The notes: a model not told the origin generated them from the sequence alone. DNA of 64,000 nt from Salibaculum sp031581025 (GCF_031581025.1 NZ_JAVLCA010000001.1); one strand, 5' to 3'. Positions 18,883 to 28,227 are shown, counted from the first letter of the stretch. Translations and numbers: made by a program.

Positions 18883-19988
18883 CCCGCAACAGCGACGCGC
18901 GGGTCATGTCGCAGGCCCTGATGCTCGGGCGGCGCGGGTTGGGGCGTGTCTGGCCCAACCCCGCGGTGGGCTGTGTCATCACCAAAGAAGGCCGCGTGCT
19001 GGGCCGCGGGCGGACCGCCGATGGCGGGCGCCCCCATGCCGAGACGCAGGCGCTGGCCATGGCGGGCGCGTCGGCGCGCGGCGCCACCGCCCATGTCACG
19101 CTGGAACCCTGTTCGCATCATGGCAAGACCCCGCCCTGCACCGAAGCGTTGATCGCGGCCGGGGTGGCCCGTGTCGTCGTGGCCGCGGGGGACCCTGACG
19201 CGCGTGTCGCGGGCACCGGGATTGCCGCGCTGCGCGCCGCGGGGATCACGGTCGAGACCGGTGTGTTGCGCGCCCGGGCGGAGGCCGACCTTGCCGGATA
19301 CCTGCTCAACCGTCGCGCAGGCCGGCCCCGGGTGACCCTCAAGCTGGCGGGCTCTTTCGACGGGCGCATCGCCACGGCCACGGGCGAAAGCCGCTGGATC
19401 ACCGGGCCGCTGGCCCGCCGCGCCGTCCATGCCATGCGGGCGCGGCACGACGCGGTGCTTGTGGGCGGCGGAACGGCGCGCGCCGATGACCCGGCCCTGA
19501 CGGTGCGGGGGCTGGGGCCGATGCCGCAGCCCGTGCGGGTGGTGGCCGCGCGGCGCCTCGACGTGCCCGAGGGGCGGCTGGCCCGGACGCTGGACGAGGC
19601 CCCGCTCTGGCTGTGCCACGGCAATGAGGCGACCGAGGACCGCCGCACCGCCTGGCGCGACCGGGGCGCCCGGTTGTTCGACTGCGCGGTGCAACATCGT
19701 GAGATCGACCCCGCCGACATGCTGCGCCAGCTCGGGGCGGCGGGCCTGACCTCGGTTTTCTGCGAAGGCGGCGGGACGCTGGCCGCCGCGCTGCTGGGTG
19801 CAGGGCTGGTCGACGAGATCGTGGGCTTCACCGCCGGGGTCATGCTGGGGGCCGAGGGCACCCCGGCCCTTGGCGCCATGGGGCTGGAGGCCCTGGCCGA
19901 GGCGCCGCGTTTCGATCTGGTGGAAAGCCGCCCGCTCGGGCCGGATCTGATGCACCGCTGGCAGGTTCAGCGCCAGAGCCAGGCATAG
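18879..19988 (+). CDS. ribD: bifunctional riboflavin deaminase/reductase RibD
   Basis: 369 residues, two domains. The N-terminal deaminase has the zinc motif HAETQAL and the PCSHHGKTPPC pair; the C-terminal reductase begins near RPRVTLKLAGSFDGRIA. Together they perform steps two and three of riboflavin synthesis. Start is a GTG overlapping the nrdR stop. The partner gene ribE lies about 4.7 kb downstream, beyond a capsule module on the opposite strand whose last gene overlaps the ribD 3' end by 22 bases. ribBA and ribH are not in the window. Confidence 0.96.
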   Translation: MTRNSDARVMSQALMLGRRGLGRVWPNPAVGCVITKEGRVLGRGRTADGGRPHAETQALAMAGASARGATAHVTLEPCSHHGKTPPCTEALIAAGVARVVVAAGDPDARVAGTGIAALRAAGITVETGVLRARAEADLAGYLLNRRAGRPRVTLKLAGSFDGRIATATGESRWITGPLARRAVHAMRARHDAVLVGGGTARADDPALTVRGLGPMPQPVRVVAARRLDVPEGRLARTLDEAPLWLCHGNEATEDRRTAWRDRGARLFDCAVQHREIDPADMLRQLGAAGLTSVFCEGGGTLAAALLGAGLVDEIVGFTAGVMLGAEGTPALGAMGLEALAEAPRFDLVESRPLGPDLMHRWQVQRQSQA

Positions 19989-21997
19989 CTCGCCAGCGCC
20001 CCCTGTGCCTTGGCCAGCAGGCGATTGAACGGCCCCGGATGCGGCACCGCGCCGCTTGCAAGCCGGTCCACCACCACTTCGACCGGGCAGGCCAGGCCGG
20101 TGGCGGGGTCGTGATAGCGCGGATAGTCGATCAGCACGGCGTGGGCCAGTTGCGCCAGGGTAGGCCGCGCCCTGCGGCGCGGGCTGGGCATGGCACGGTC
20201 GTCGGTCAGCCCCCAGCCGGCGTAAAAGGGCGTGCCCAGACAGGTGACGGACTTGCCGCGCAGCAGGGCCTCGAAGCCCAGCAGGCTCGTCAGGGTCCAG
20301 ACCTCGTCCACCGTTTCAAGGGCGGCAATGGCGCCGGTGTTGTCCAGTACCGCGTCGGCGATCTCTGCGGCCTCTGGGATGGCCCCGGGGCGCAGGCCGG
20401 ACTCCACGTCCGGGTGCGGCTTGTAGAGGATCACCGCCGACGGGTTGGCGGCGCGCGCGGCCTTTAGCAGCGCGCGGTTGGTGCGCAGTCTCTCGGTCCC
20501 CGTCAGGATCGAGGCGTCGTCCTCGACTTGGCCGGGCACGAGGATGCGGCGCTCGGCGGGCAGGCCTTGGGGCAGGGCGCCCCGCTCAAGATTGTATTTG
20601 AACAAACCCGCGCGGGCCAGCCGGGCAATAAGCCGCTCGGCGCGTCGGATTTCTGATTGCGCCAGATCCGGACTGGCGGCGATCAACCGCTCCAGGCGGC
20701 TTTCCTGGGTGGGGTCGTAGTAGATGCCGTGGTCATCGAGCACCAGCGACATGGGTGGCACCAGATCGGCCCCCAGCCCGCGCGAGCGCAGGAAGCCGTC
20801 CTCGACCCGCAGCGCGCCGTCGTGGCCCGCGGCGCGAGAGGCCCAGACCATATGCCGCCGCCCGTCCTGGCGCGCGCGTGCGCGGGCCTTGTCCGGGCGG
20901 TCCTCGAAAATCACCCGGCGGTGCCGACCGAAGACCTTTTGCAGCGGCGCCCGTTTCCACAGGCGCATCCCGCTGGCCACCCAGCCCGCGTGGTCCTCGC
21001 GCCAGGCCCGCACCTGTGCCTCCAACGCCTGCAGCGTGTCCTCAAGGCCGCAGAGCCGATCACGATAGGGGTCGTACCAGCGCGGATAGAGGATCATCGC
21101 AGCCGCAAACATCTGTGCCCGTGTCAACCGCCGCTGGCGCCGATCCAGCGGGGCGCGGTCCTGCGTCAGGCCCCAGCCGATGTAGAAGGGCTGGCCGAAG
21201 ACGACAGGGTTGTGACCGGCCAGTATCGCCTCGAAACCCAGTTGCGAAGACACGGTATAGACCGCGATGGCCCCTTCTAGCAGTGCGTGGGGCGAGACCG
21301 GACCGGTGAAAAACGCCATGCCCTCGGTCAGGTCGCCGTCGCGGAAATGGCCGCCGCGATGCCCGGCCAGCGTCTCGGGGTGGGTCTTGACCAGGATGCG
21401 GGCGCCGGGATGATCCTCGCGCGCGCAGAACAGCATTTCGAGGAACCTGTTCCGGTCGGCCCCGCTGGCGGTGACGCTGGCATCGCCCTCGGTCTGGTCG
21501 ATGACGAGGACATAGCCCGGCGCGGGGCAGGGCGTCGCGGGATCGAAGGTGTTATATTTCGACAGATGCGCCCGGGCCAGCACGGCGATGCCCGCGCGGG
21601 CGCGGTCGAGCAGGGCCGTGTCGTCGAGGGGATGTTCGGCAAGCAGGACCTCCAGGTCCGAGGGCCGGGCGGGGTCGAAATGCACGCCGCGGCTGTCCAG
21701 CAGCAGGCCCAGCGGCGGGTCGCCATCGCGTCCGGGTCGGACTGAGCGGAGAAAGGCATCCTCCACCCGCAGCACCGGCGCGCCGGTGCGTCGGGCGACG
21801 GCCGCGCCGCGCCAGCTGGTGGGAGACTGGCCCCAGACACCGATCAGGTCATCCGGCCCGGGCCTGCCCAGCCGCAAATCGTAGCCCGCCAATGTCAGGA
21901 TGCGCCGCAGGCGCGGCCGGGTCAGGAACCCGCCATTGTAGACGTAAAGCTGCCGCGAGGTCTTCCCCGTGGCGCTATCGGGTCCGGTCGGCGTCAC
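19967..21997 (-). CDS. kpsC: capsule polysaccharide synthesis protein KpsC-like (Kdo transferase)
   Basis: 676 residues with two tandem capsule-synthesis (GT-type) domains, about residues 15-310 and 340-650, each with its own set of motifs: EDAFLRS and EDGFLRS; QTEGDASV and QVEDDASI; HPE and KPHPDV; FGFxA-like SQLGFEAILAG and SLLGFEALLRG. In group 2 capsule systems KpsC adds alternating beta-Kdo units to the lipid anchor, working with KpsS. Start is a GTG at 21997, one base after the stop of the export lipoprotein gene, so translation is coupled. This gene appears intact, unlike its two partners. No KpsM/T transporter is in the window. Confidence 0.9.
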   Translation of the reverse strand: MTPTGPDSATGKTSRQLYVYNGGFLTRPRLRRILTLAGYDLRLGRPGPDDLIGVWGQSPTSWRGAAVARRTGAPVLRVEDAFLRSVRPGRDGDPPLGLLLDSRGVHFDPARPSDLEVLLAEHPLDDTALLDRARAGIAVLARAHLSKYNTFDPATPCPAPGYVLVIDQTEGDASVTASGADRNRFLEMLFCAREDHPGARILVKTHPETLAGHRGGHFRDGDLTEGMAFFTGPVSPHALLEGAIAVYTVSSQLGFEAILAGHNPVVFGQPFYIGWGLTQDRAPLDRRQRRLTRAQMFAAAMILYPRWYDPYRDRLCGLEDTLQALEAQVRAWREDHAGWVASGMRLWKRAPLQKVFGRHRRVIFEDRPDKARARARQDGRRHMVWASRAAGHDGALRVEDGFLRSRGLGADLVPPMSLVLDDHGIYYDPTQESRLERLIAASPDLAQSEIRRAERLIARLARAGLFKYNLERGALPQGLPAERRILVPGQVEDDASILTGTERLRTNRALLKAARAANPSAVILYKPHPDVESGLRPGAIPEAAEIADAVLDNTGAIAALETVDEVWTLTSLLGFEALLRGKSVTCLGTPFYAGWGLTDDRAMPSPRRRARPTLAQLAHAVLIDYPRYHDPATGLACPVEVVVDRLASGAVPHPGPFNRLLAKAQGALASYAWLWR

Positions 21998-21998
21998 C

Positions 21999-23133
21999 TT
22001 ACAGGCCGGACAGGGTGTCCGCGGCGGCCGTGGTCTGGCCCAGGGTGCCTGTCAGGGCCGAGATGGTCTTGTTGAACTGCGTGAAGGGGGCCTCGGTGAC
22101 ATAAACCGTGTCATCGTCACGGATTTCGAAATCGCGGGCCACGAACAGCCCGTTGGGGGCGGTCAGGTCGAGCACGTAGATCATGCGTTGGCGGCCCTTC
22201 AGGTCATCGCGGTCGAGCACTTGCCGGGCGATGCGCTCGGGTTCGTAGCGCAGGACGAAGACGCCGGTCGGGTCGGCGAGGGTCGGATTGAGCCCCCCGA
22301 CCTGAGCGAGGGCCTCCATGGCACTGATGGCCTGGCTTTCGAAGGGCACGCGGCTCTGGCCGCCGGTGGCCCCCAGCGCGGTGAAGGATCGCCTGTCCTG
22401 CTCGACGAATATGCTGTCACCCGCGCGCAGGGCGATGTCATGGCCCGGATCGGCGTAGAGGTCGTCGAACCAGACCTGGACCGAGCGCGCGCCGCGGGTC
22501 AGGGTGACCCGGGCGATCTCGGGCGGCACGGCGACCCCGCCCGCCTGCGCGAGCATGGTCCCGAGCGTGCGGGTGGGGCGTTCGATCGGGTAGACCCCCT
22601 GGCCGCCCACGGCCCCCGTGACCGAGACCGTGGCCCCGTTGCCGGCCAGGCGGCGCACCTCGACCTGCGGGTCGGGGGTCTGTTCGTCCAGCTTCTCCGT
22701 GACGATCCGGCGGACCGCCTCGGGCGTGTTGCCGGCCGCGCGGATACGGCCGGCGTAGGGCACGAATATGAAACCCGAGCCATCGACCTGGACCTCTTCC
22801 AGCGCCGTGACGTTCTGCCCTTCGGCCACCAGCAGGCCATCGTCGACGTTTTCCCAGATGGTCAGGCCGAGCGTGTCGCCCGGGCGGATCGTGTCGCTGC
22901 CCAGCTGCCCGGCGTCGCGGAAGCTGTCCGAAAATCCGAGCGCGGCCGGGGTACCGGCGATGCGGTTGATGCGGTCGGTGACCGGCACCACGAAAGCATT
23001 GCCCCGACTCTTGATGGACCCGGTCATAACCTCGGTCTTGTCCGGCCCCGACCGCGGCAAACCACAGGAGGACACCACCAGAGTCGCGGCAAGCATGGCC
23101 CCCCCTGGCAAGGCGCAAGCGGAAGGGTTTCAC
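21999..23133 (-). CDS. Wza/KpsD-like polysaccharide export lipoprotein, N-terminal frameshift
   Basis: About 377 residues if restored. It has a lipoprotein signal ending in VVSSC, a polysaccharide-export domain (SDTIRPGDTLGLTIWENVDDG near residue 75) and SLBB domains after it; the family forms the outer-membrane channel for capsule export. The credible start is the GTG at 23133 after GAGGAGA, encoding Met-Lys-Pro-Phe-Arg-Leu-Arg-Leu, a normal charged n-region. But the frame is lost at seven C on the plus strand (23099-23105): the mature protein is read from a TTG at 23111 or an ATG at 23096 without charged residues. One base less in the tract would join both parts. Either the gene is off, or the tract is miscalled. 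Confidence 0.8.
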
Positions 23134-23285
23134 GGGTCTTGTCTCCTCAGCCTGTCTTTGATCCCGCTGGGTTTTGCCAATGGATTACCGACAAAGCGGC
23201 GGCAACGCCAGAATTTCCTGCCTTGCCGGCGGCGGTGTTGCCGCGCTGCACGGGTGCACCGTCGGGCGGCGGCCGGGCCGCGGGG

Positions 23286-24593
23286 CTACTTGATCGCGTG
23301 CAGTTGCTGGCGCGGGGGGGCCTTGCCCAGGCGCAGCGCCTCGTAGGGGTCGTCGGGGTCGAGCATCATGTCGACCACCTGGCGCAGCAGTTGCCGGCGT
23401 CCACGCGCCGAATAGAAGCCCCCTGCCACCTGGCTGGTTTCCAGCAGGAACCGCCGGAAGTCCCCGTAGGCGGCCGTGTCGGGCCGCTCGGGCCGGGCGA
23501 AGAACTTCTCGAGCGGCTGGTCCGAGACCAGCCCGGGCTTGGCGTAGACCGCATCACCGAAGATCCTGAGCGGGATGCCCCGGTGCAGCACCTGTTGGGC
23601 GGCGGTGGAATTCACGGTGACCGCGGTGCGCGCATGGTCCAGTAACTGGGCCAGCTTGCCGCCGCGCACGTAGTGGATGCGGTCGGCCACCCCGTGCGCT
23701 TTGGCCCGCGCGCGGATGATCCGTTTGAGCGGCGACTGGCCGTTTTCCAGCGGATGCGCCTTGAAGACCAGGTGGTGATGGCGCGGCGCGCCCCGGGCAA
23801 AACCCGCGATCACGATGTCCAGGAACTCGGTCATGCTGGAAAAGGGCGAATGCTGCCGGAAACTGGAATCGTGTTCCAGTTGCAGCAGCGCCAGGTGATA
23901 GGGGTAGCCGCCGCGCTTGATCCGCAGGGTCGACCAGATGCGATCCAGCGCGATGGCGGGCATCAACAACAGGCGCCGGGTATAGAGCAGCGTTTCGGTC
24001 ATCACAGGCAGGTCGCGGTGCGGGCGGAAATTGCGGTACGCGCGGTTCCTGAACATCACGAACCAGTGGTAGAGCGCGCCGTAGAAGACGTGCTGGCGCA
24101 TATCGCCCCATTGCGCGGGGGCCTCGGCGAGGTGCGTCTCGGTGCGGGCCTGATCCCTGCGCATCTGATCGACGTCAATGTCCATCAGCCGCGAATGGCC
24201 GTTGGAACCGCCGCGTTCGTAGCTCACCCAGTAGGGGCGCATGTATCCCTCTTCGAAGACATGCACCGTCAGGCCCAGGTCCTGCGCGGCCGCCACCGCT
24301 TGGGCATGGACGGGCCGAGTGTCGCCATAGAGCACAATGTCGGTCACGCCTTTCTCGGCGACCAGCGCGCGGAACCGGCTGGGTCAGTCCGTGACGGGGC
24401 CGCGGTAGGGTATGTAGGTGTCGGGCGTGAACCAGAAGGCCCGGTCGCCGGCGTTGAACCCCACCCGCCAGACCGTGGCCCCGGCGCGCGTCGACATGCG
24501 CCCCAGGCGGTCGAAGAACGGCCCATGCGGCCCCTGCAGGAACAAAAAGGTCTTCCGGCGCGGGTCGGTCTCGATACGGGTCTGCCGGGTCAT
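23286..24593 (-). pseudogene. kpsS: KpsS-like capsule biosynthesis protein interrupted by TGA
   Basis: One continuous frame of 436 codons runs from the ATG at 24593 (AAGGA upstream) to the stop at 23286, broken by a single TGA at 24384-24386. Residues before it carry the family start (TFLFLQGPHGPFFDRLG, then RVGFNAGD) and those after it the rest (DIVLYGDTRPVHAQA, HPLENG, VNSTAA). The break falls between VTD and PSRFRAL, where a Trp is expected, so TGG to TGA explains it. KpsS starts the Kdo linker on the capsule lipid. The downstream part could be translated from the GTG at 24347, but would lack about 82 residues. Nonsense mutation, readthrough and sequencing error are all open. Confidence 0.82.
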
Positions 24594-24732
24594 GCGTTTC
24601 TGGTCCTTGCCTGGCGGATGCCCGAGGCCAAGTCATAGCCCGGTCGTGCCACTGGTACGCTGCGCGCCGGGCGGGGATTGCCCCGCCGCGATTATGAGTC
24701 TAGCCACGACAGATCAGGAAGGGAAGACAGTC

Positions 24733-25332
24733 ATGTTCACGGGCATCATCACCGATATCGGCGATATACTGGAGGTCGATCAGCGTGGCGACCTGCGCGC
24801 GCGCATCGCCACGGGCTATGACATCACGGGCATCGACATCGGCGCCTCGATCGCCTGCGACGGGGTCTGCCTGACGGTGGTGGCCAAGGGCAGTGACCCG
24901 GGCGGCTGGTTCGACGTGGATATTTCGGCTGAAACCGTGGGGGCGACCAATATCGGCGATGGCTGGGCGCCCGGAAAACGGCTGAACCTGGAACGCGCGC
25001 TCAAGGTGGGCGACGAACTGGGCGGGCATATCGTCTCGGGTCACGTCGATGGCGTGGCCGAGGTGGTGGGCCTGCACGACGAGGGCGACAGCACCCGCGT
25101 CACCCTGCGCGCGCCCGATGGGCTGGCGAAATTCATCGCGCCCAAGGGATCGGTGGCGCTCAATGGCACCTCGCTGACGGTGAACGAGGTTGCGGGTGCC
25201 GACTTCGGCATCAACTTCATCCCCCACACCAAAGAGGTGACGACCTGGGGCGATGTGGCCCTGGGCGATGCCGTCAACCTCGAGGTCGATACCATGGCCC
25301 GCTACGTGGCCCGCCTGCGCGAGGTCGGCTGA
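24733..25332 (+). CDS. ribE: riboflavin synthase, alpha subunit
   Basis: 199 residues. Makes riboflavin from two lumazine molecules. The two tandem lumazine-binding barrels begin with MFTGIITDIG and again with GGHIVSGHVDG; the first contains CDGVCLTV and the second LNGTSLTVNEV. AGGAAGGGAAGAC precedes the ATG. ribD, its usual upstream neighbour, is separated by the capsule module, so ribE probably has its own promoter in 24594-24732. Confidence 0.96.
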   Translation: MFTGIITDIGDILEVDQRGDLRARIATGYDITGIDIGASIACDGVCLTVVAKGSDPGGWFDVDISAETVGATNIGDGWAPGKRLNLERALKVGDELGGHIVSGHVDGVAEVVGLHDEGDSTRVTLRAPDGLAKFIAPKGSVALNGTSLTVNEVAGADFGINFIPHTKEVTTWGDVALGDAVNLEVDTMARYVARLREVG

Positions 25333-25444
25333 CGCCGCCGCGCCGCCTGCGCCACGCTGGACCGTCGCACTTGAGTGATAGCGCGGCCAGCCGGTGCGCA
25401 TGCCGTTGGTGGCCAGTCTCGGCCCCAGCGCCCACCTTGGCGGG

Positions 25445-25633
25445 TCACTTGGCCAGGGCGCGCGCCCCCTTGGCGGCGGCGGTGATTTCCTCGGCGATCT
25501 CGGCGGCCTCCTCGGGCGAGAAATCCATCGGGATCTCGGTGTCGCCCGAAACCACGAAGAGCCGCACCATGCCTGCGTCGGTCGGTCCGATCTGCAGGTT
25601 CGCCTCGATGTCGCGTTCGGTGTTGATGCCCAT
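25445..25633 (-). CDS. small conserved protein, DUF6324-like
   Basis: 62 residues from the ATG at 25633, chosen because AAGGAAAGG lies eight bases upstream; an ATG at 25663 has no such site. The pattern (ERDIEANLQIGPTDAGMVRLFV, then EIPMDFSPEEAAEIAEEI) matches a short acidic family found in Rhodobacterales that I recall as DUF6324. It looks like a small alpha/beta cytosolic protein with no membrane segment. Role unknown. Confidence 0.7.
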   Translation of the reverse strand: MGINTERDIEANLQIGPTDAGMVRLFVVSGDTEIPMDFSPEEAAEIAEEITAAAKGARALAK

Positions 25634-25795
25634 GACGGTCGCCTTTCCTTGCAGCCCTGCCATCTACTGGCCGGCCCCGCGATTGGCAAGGGGCGGCCGG
25701 GCCGAGCAGAACCGGAAAACCGGTCTGCGGCGCGGCAATCGGCGCCTGAAAGCCCCTTGCATTCGCCGCACCGCGAGGCTAATCCCCCGGCCAGT

Positions 25796-25872
25796 GCCGC
25801 CTTAGCTCAGTAGGTTAGAGCGCTAGATTGTGGATCTAGAGGTCCCCCGTTCGAGCCGGGGAGGCGGTACCA
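25796..25872 (+). tRNA. tRNA-His (GTG)
   Basis: A complete cloverleaf: acceptor GCCGCCT with AGGCGGT (G1-U72 wobble), D arm GCTCAGTAGGTTAGAGC, anticodon loop TTGTGGA reading GTG, T arm CCCCGTTCGAGCCGGGG, and an encoded CCA. The discriminator is A73 and there is no paired G-1:C73, as known for many alphaproteobacteria, whose HisRS has adapted to this. Confidence 0.95.
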
Positions 25873-25931
25873 TCAGACCTCTTTTGCGCCACATGTGGAT
25901 GCGTCGCAACGCCCGGTGGCCCGAGGACCCG

Positions 25932-26960
25932 ATGACCGAAACCCGCCTGACCGTAGAGATTCAGCCCGATCCGCCCGCGCGACTGGACAAGGCTCTTGCA
26001 CGCGATGTCCCCACCGATGCCGCGCTCAGCCGCTCGCGCCTGGCGCGCCTGATCGAAAACGGCGCGGTCGCGGTTAACGATGCGGTCGTCACCAGCGGCA
26101 AAGGCCGCGTCTCGGCGGGCGACCGGGTGACGCTGACCCTGGCCCCGGCAACCGAGAGCCACATGCAAGGTGAGCCGATCCCGCTGGAGGTCGTCTTCGA
26201 GGATGCCGATCTCATCGTGGTCAACAAGCCTGCGGGCATGGTTGTCCATCCGGCGCCGGGCAAGCCCGGCGGCACGCTGGTCAACGCGCTGATCCATCAC
26301 TGCGGCGAAAGCCTGTCCGGCGTGGGCGGCGAAAAGCGCCCTGGAATCGTGCATCGCATCGACAAGGACACCTCTGGCCTTCTGGTCGCGGCCAAGAGTG
26401 ACCGCGCCCACCACGTCCTGGCGGCGCAGTTCGAGGCGCATGACGTGGACCGCCACTACTGCGCCATCTGCCACGGGGTGCCCGACGCAAGCGACCCGCG
26501 CCTGCGCGGGATCCGCGGGACCAGCTTCGAGTCCGGCAACGTGCTGCGCATCCAGGCCGCGCTGGCCCGCCACAAGCATGACCGCCAGAAACAGGCCGTC
26601 GTCCGCGCCGGCGGGCGCCACGCGGTGACCCGGGCCCGGATCGTCTCGGCGCTTGGCACGCCTCGGGCGGCGGCGCTGCTGGACTGTTGGCTGGAAACAG
26701 GGCGAACGCACCAGATCCGGGTCCACCTGGCCCACGTGGGCCACGCCCTGATCGGCGATCCGGTCTATGGCGGGCGGCGCAAATTGCCCGTCTCCGCGGT
26801 GGGCGAGGCCGGGGCCATGGCGGCGCAGGCCTTTCCGCGGCAGGCCCTGCACGCGGCCACGCTAGGGTTTGCGCACCCGGTCACGGGCGTGCGGCACCGT
26901 TTCGAAGCCCCGCTACCGGCCGACATGGCCGCGCTGCTGCAGGCGCTTGGCGCGGATTAG
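25932..26960 (+). CDS. RluD-family 23S rRNA pseudouridine synthase
   Basis: 342 residues. An S4 domain at about residues 15-75 binds rRNA, followed by the catalytic domain with HRIDKDTSGLLVAAKS, whose Asp is the nucleophile, and the GRTHQIRVHLAHVGHALIGDPVYG block. Closest to RluD, which modifies helix 69 of 23S rRNA and aids ribosome assembly, though RluC-type members look similar. The ATG at 25932 follows the tRNA-His by 59 bases; earlier in-frame starts lie inside the tRNA and are not credible. rpoH follows. Confidence 0.92.
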   Translation: MTETRLTVEIQPDPPARLDKALARDVPTDAALSRSRLARLIENGAVAVNDAVVTSGKGRVSAGDRVTLTLAPATESHMQGEPIPLEVVFEDADLIVVNKPAGMVVHPAPGKPGGTLVNALIHHCGESLSGVGGEKRPGIVHRIDKDTSGLLVAAKSDRAHHVLAAQFEAHDVDRHYCAICHGVPDASDPRLRGIRGTSFESGNVLRIQAALARHKHDRQKQAVVRAGGRHAVTRARIVSALGTPRAAALLDCWLETGRTHQIRVHLAHVGHALIGDPVYGGRRKLPVSAVGEAGAMAAQAFPRQALHAATLGFAHPVTGVRHRFEAPLPADMAALLQALGAD

Positions 26961-27044
26961 GCGGCGGCATCACACCTTCGCGAAGCGGGGGCAAAACCCG
27001 CGATCTCATGTGCGTGAATACAGAGTAACACGGACGGTTTTCGG

Positions 27045-27073
27045 CTGTGTTCCCCCATCAAAATACTTATAAT
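27045..27073 (+). promoter_or_regulatory. sigma-70-like promoter of rpoH
   Basis: A perfect TATAAT at 27068-27073 in a locally AT-rich stretch, with only a weak -35 (CTGTGT at 27045-27050, 17-base spacing). Confidence 0.5.
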
Positions 27074-27086
27074 TCCAACGAAAGGC

Positions 27087-27116
27087 CTTGAAGCGACAGC
27101 GCGTGCGGCCATATCT
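27087..27116 (+). promoter_or_regulatory. heat-shock (sigma-32-type) promoter of rpoH
   Basis: CTTGAA at 27087, then 18 bases after CTTG, then CCATATCT at 27109. This fits the alphaproteobacterial RpoH pattern CTTG-N17-18-CYTATNT except for one base, and would give a start site 25-30 bases before the rpoH ATG. It implies autoregulation. Confidence 0.6.
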
Positions 27117-27150
27117 ATGTTAATCCCGTATACATCGGGAAGGAGGCGAC

Positions 27151-28074
27151 ATGAGCGACGCCGAGACGACAACGAACCTGAGTGCCTATGCCAACCTGCC
27201 GGCGCCCTCGCCGGAACAGGGCCTGAACCGCTACATGCAGGAGATCCGCAAGTTTCCCCTGCTTGAGCCGGAAGAGGAATACATGCTGGCCAAGCGCTGG
27301 GTCGACCACGAAGATACCGAGGCCGCCCACCGGATGGTGACCAGCCACCTGCGCCTGGCCGCCAAGATCGCCATGGGCTATCGCGGCTACGGCCTGCCGC
27401 AATCCGAGGTCATCTCCGAGGCGAACGTCGGCCTGATGCAGGCCGTGAAACGCTTTGATCCCGAAAAGGGCTTTCGCCTGGCCACCTATGCCATGTGGTG
27501 GATCCGTGCCTCGATCCAGGAATACATCCTGCGGTCCTGGTCGCTGGTCAAGCTGGGCACCACCAGCGCCCAGAAGAAGCTTTTCTTCAACCTGCGCAAG
27601 GCCAAGGCCCGCATCGGCGCGCTGGAAGAGGGCGACATGCGCCCCGAGAACGTCGAGAGGATCGCCCATGACCTCGGCGTGACCGAGGCCGAGGTCGTCA
27701 GCATGAACCAGCGCCTCTCGGGCAGCGACGCCTCGCTCAACGCGACCGTCGGGCAAGAGGGCGAAGGCTCCATGCAGTGGCAGGACTGGCTGGAAGACGA
27801 GGGCGCCAACCAGGCCGAGGACTACGCCGAAAAGGACGAATTCGACGCGCGCCGCGAATTGTTGACCGAGGCCATGGACGTGCTCAACGAGCGCGAGCGC
27901 GATATTCTCATGCAGCGCCGCCTGGCCGAGGAAACCGTGACGCTCGAGGATCTGTCGTCGAAATACGACGTGTCACGCGAACGCATCCGCCAGATCGAGG
28001 TCCGCGCCTTCGAGAAGCTGCAAAAGAAGATGCAGCAACTGGCGCGGGAACGGGGCCTGGCCCCGGCCGCCTGA
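27151..28074 (+). CDS. rpoH: heat-shock sigma factor RpoH
   Basis: 307 residues. Directs transcription of chaperone and protease genes. Family diagnostics: the RpoH box QKKLFFNLRK near residue 143, region 2 (SEANVGLMQAVKRFDPEKGFRLATYAMWWIRASIQEYILRSWSLVK), and the terminal helix-turn-helix YDVSRERIRQIEVRAFEKL. The ATG follows an AAGGAGG site. Many Rhodobacterales have two RpoH proteins; I cannot tell which this is. Two candidate promoters lie upstream, one of heat-shock type. Confidence 0.96.
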   Translation: MSDAETTTNLSAYANLPAPSPEQGLNRYMQEIRKFPLLEPEEEYMLAKRWVDHEDTEAAHRMVTSHLRLAAKIAMGYRGYGLPQSEVISEANVGLMQAVKRFDPEKGFRLATYAMWWIRASIQEYILRSWSLVKLGTTSAQKKLFFNLRKAKARIGALEEGDMRPENVERIAHDLGVTEAEVVSMNQRLSGSDASLNATVGQEGEGSMQWQDWLEDEGANQAEDYAEKDEFDARRELLTEAMDVLNERERDILMQRRLAEETVTLEDLSSKYDVSRERIRQIEVRAFEKLQKKMQQLARERGLAPAA

Positions 28075-28227
28075 CTCCGGGTAGTGACCGCGACAGGGCG
28101 CGGCCGATCTCGGCAATGAGGGTGCTTGCGTGCGGCACGCCGCCGATACAGGCAGACGCTCTGGCGGCCTACTCCCTTTCCCCGCGGTGCCGAGACCGCT
28201 AACAAGGGACCAAAAGGGAGGACCGAC

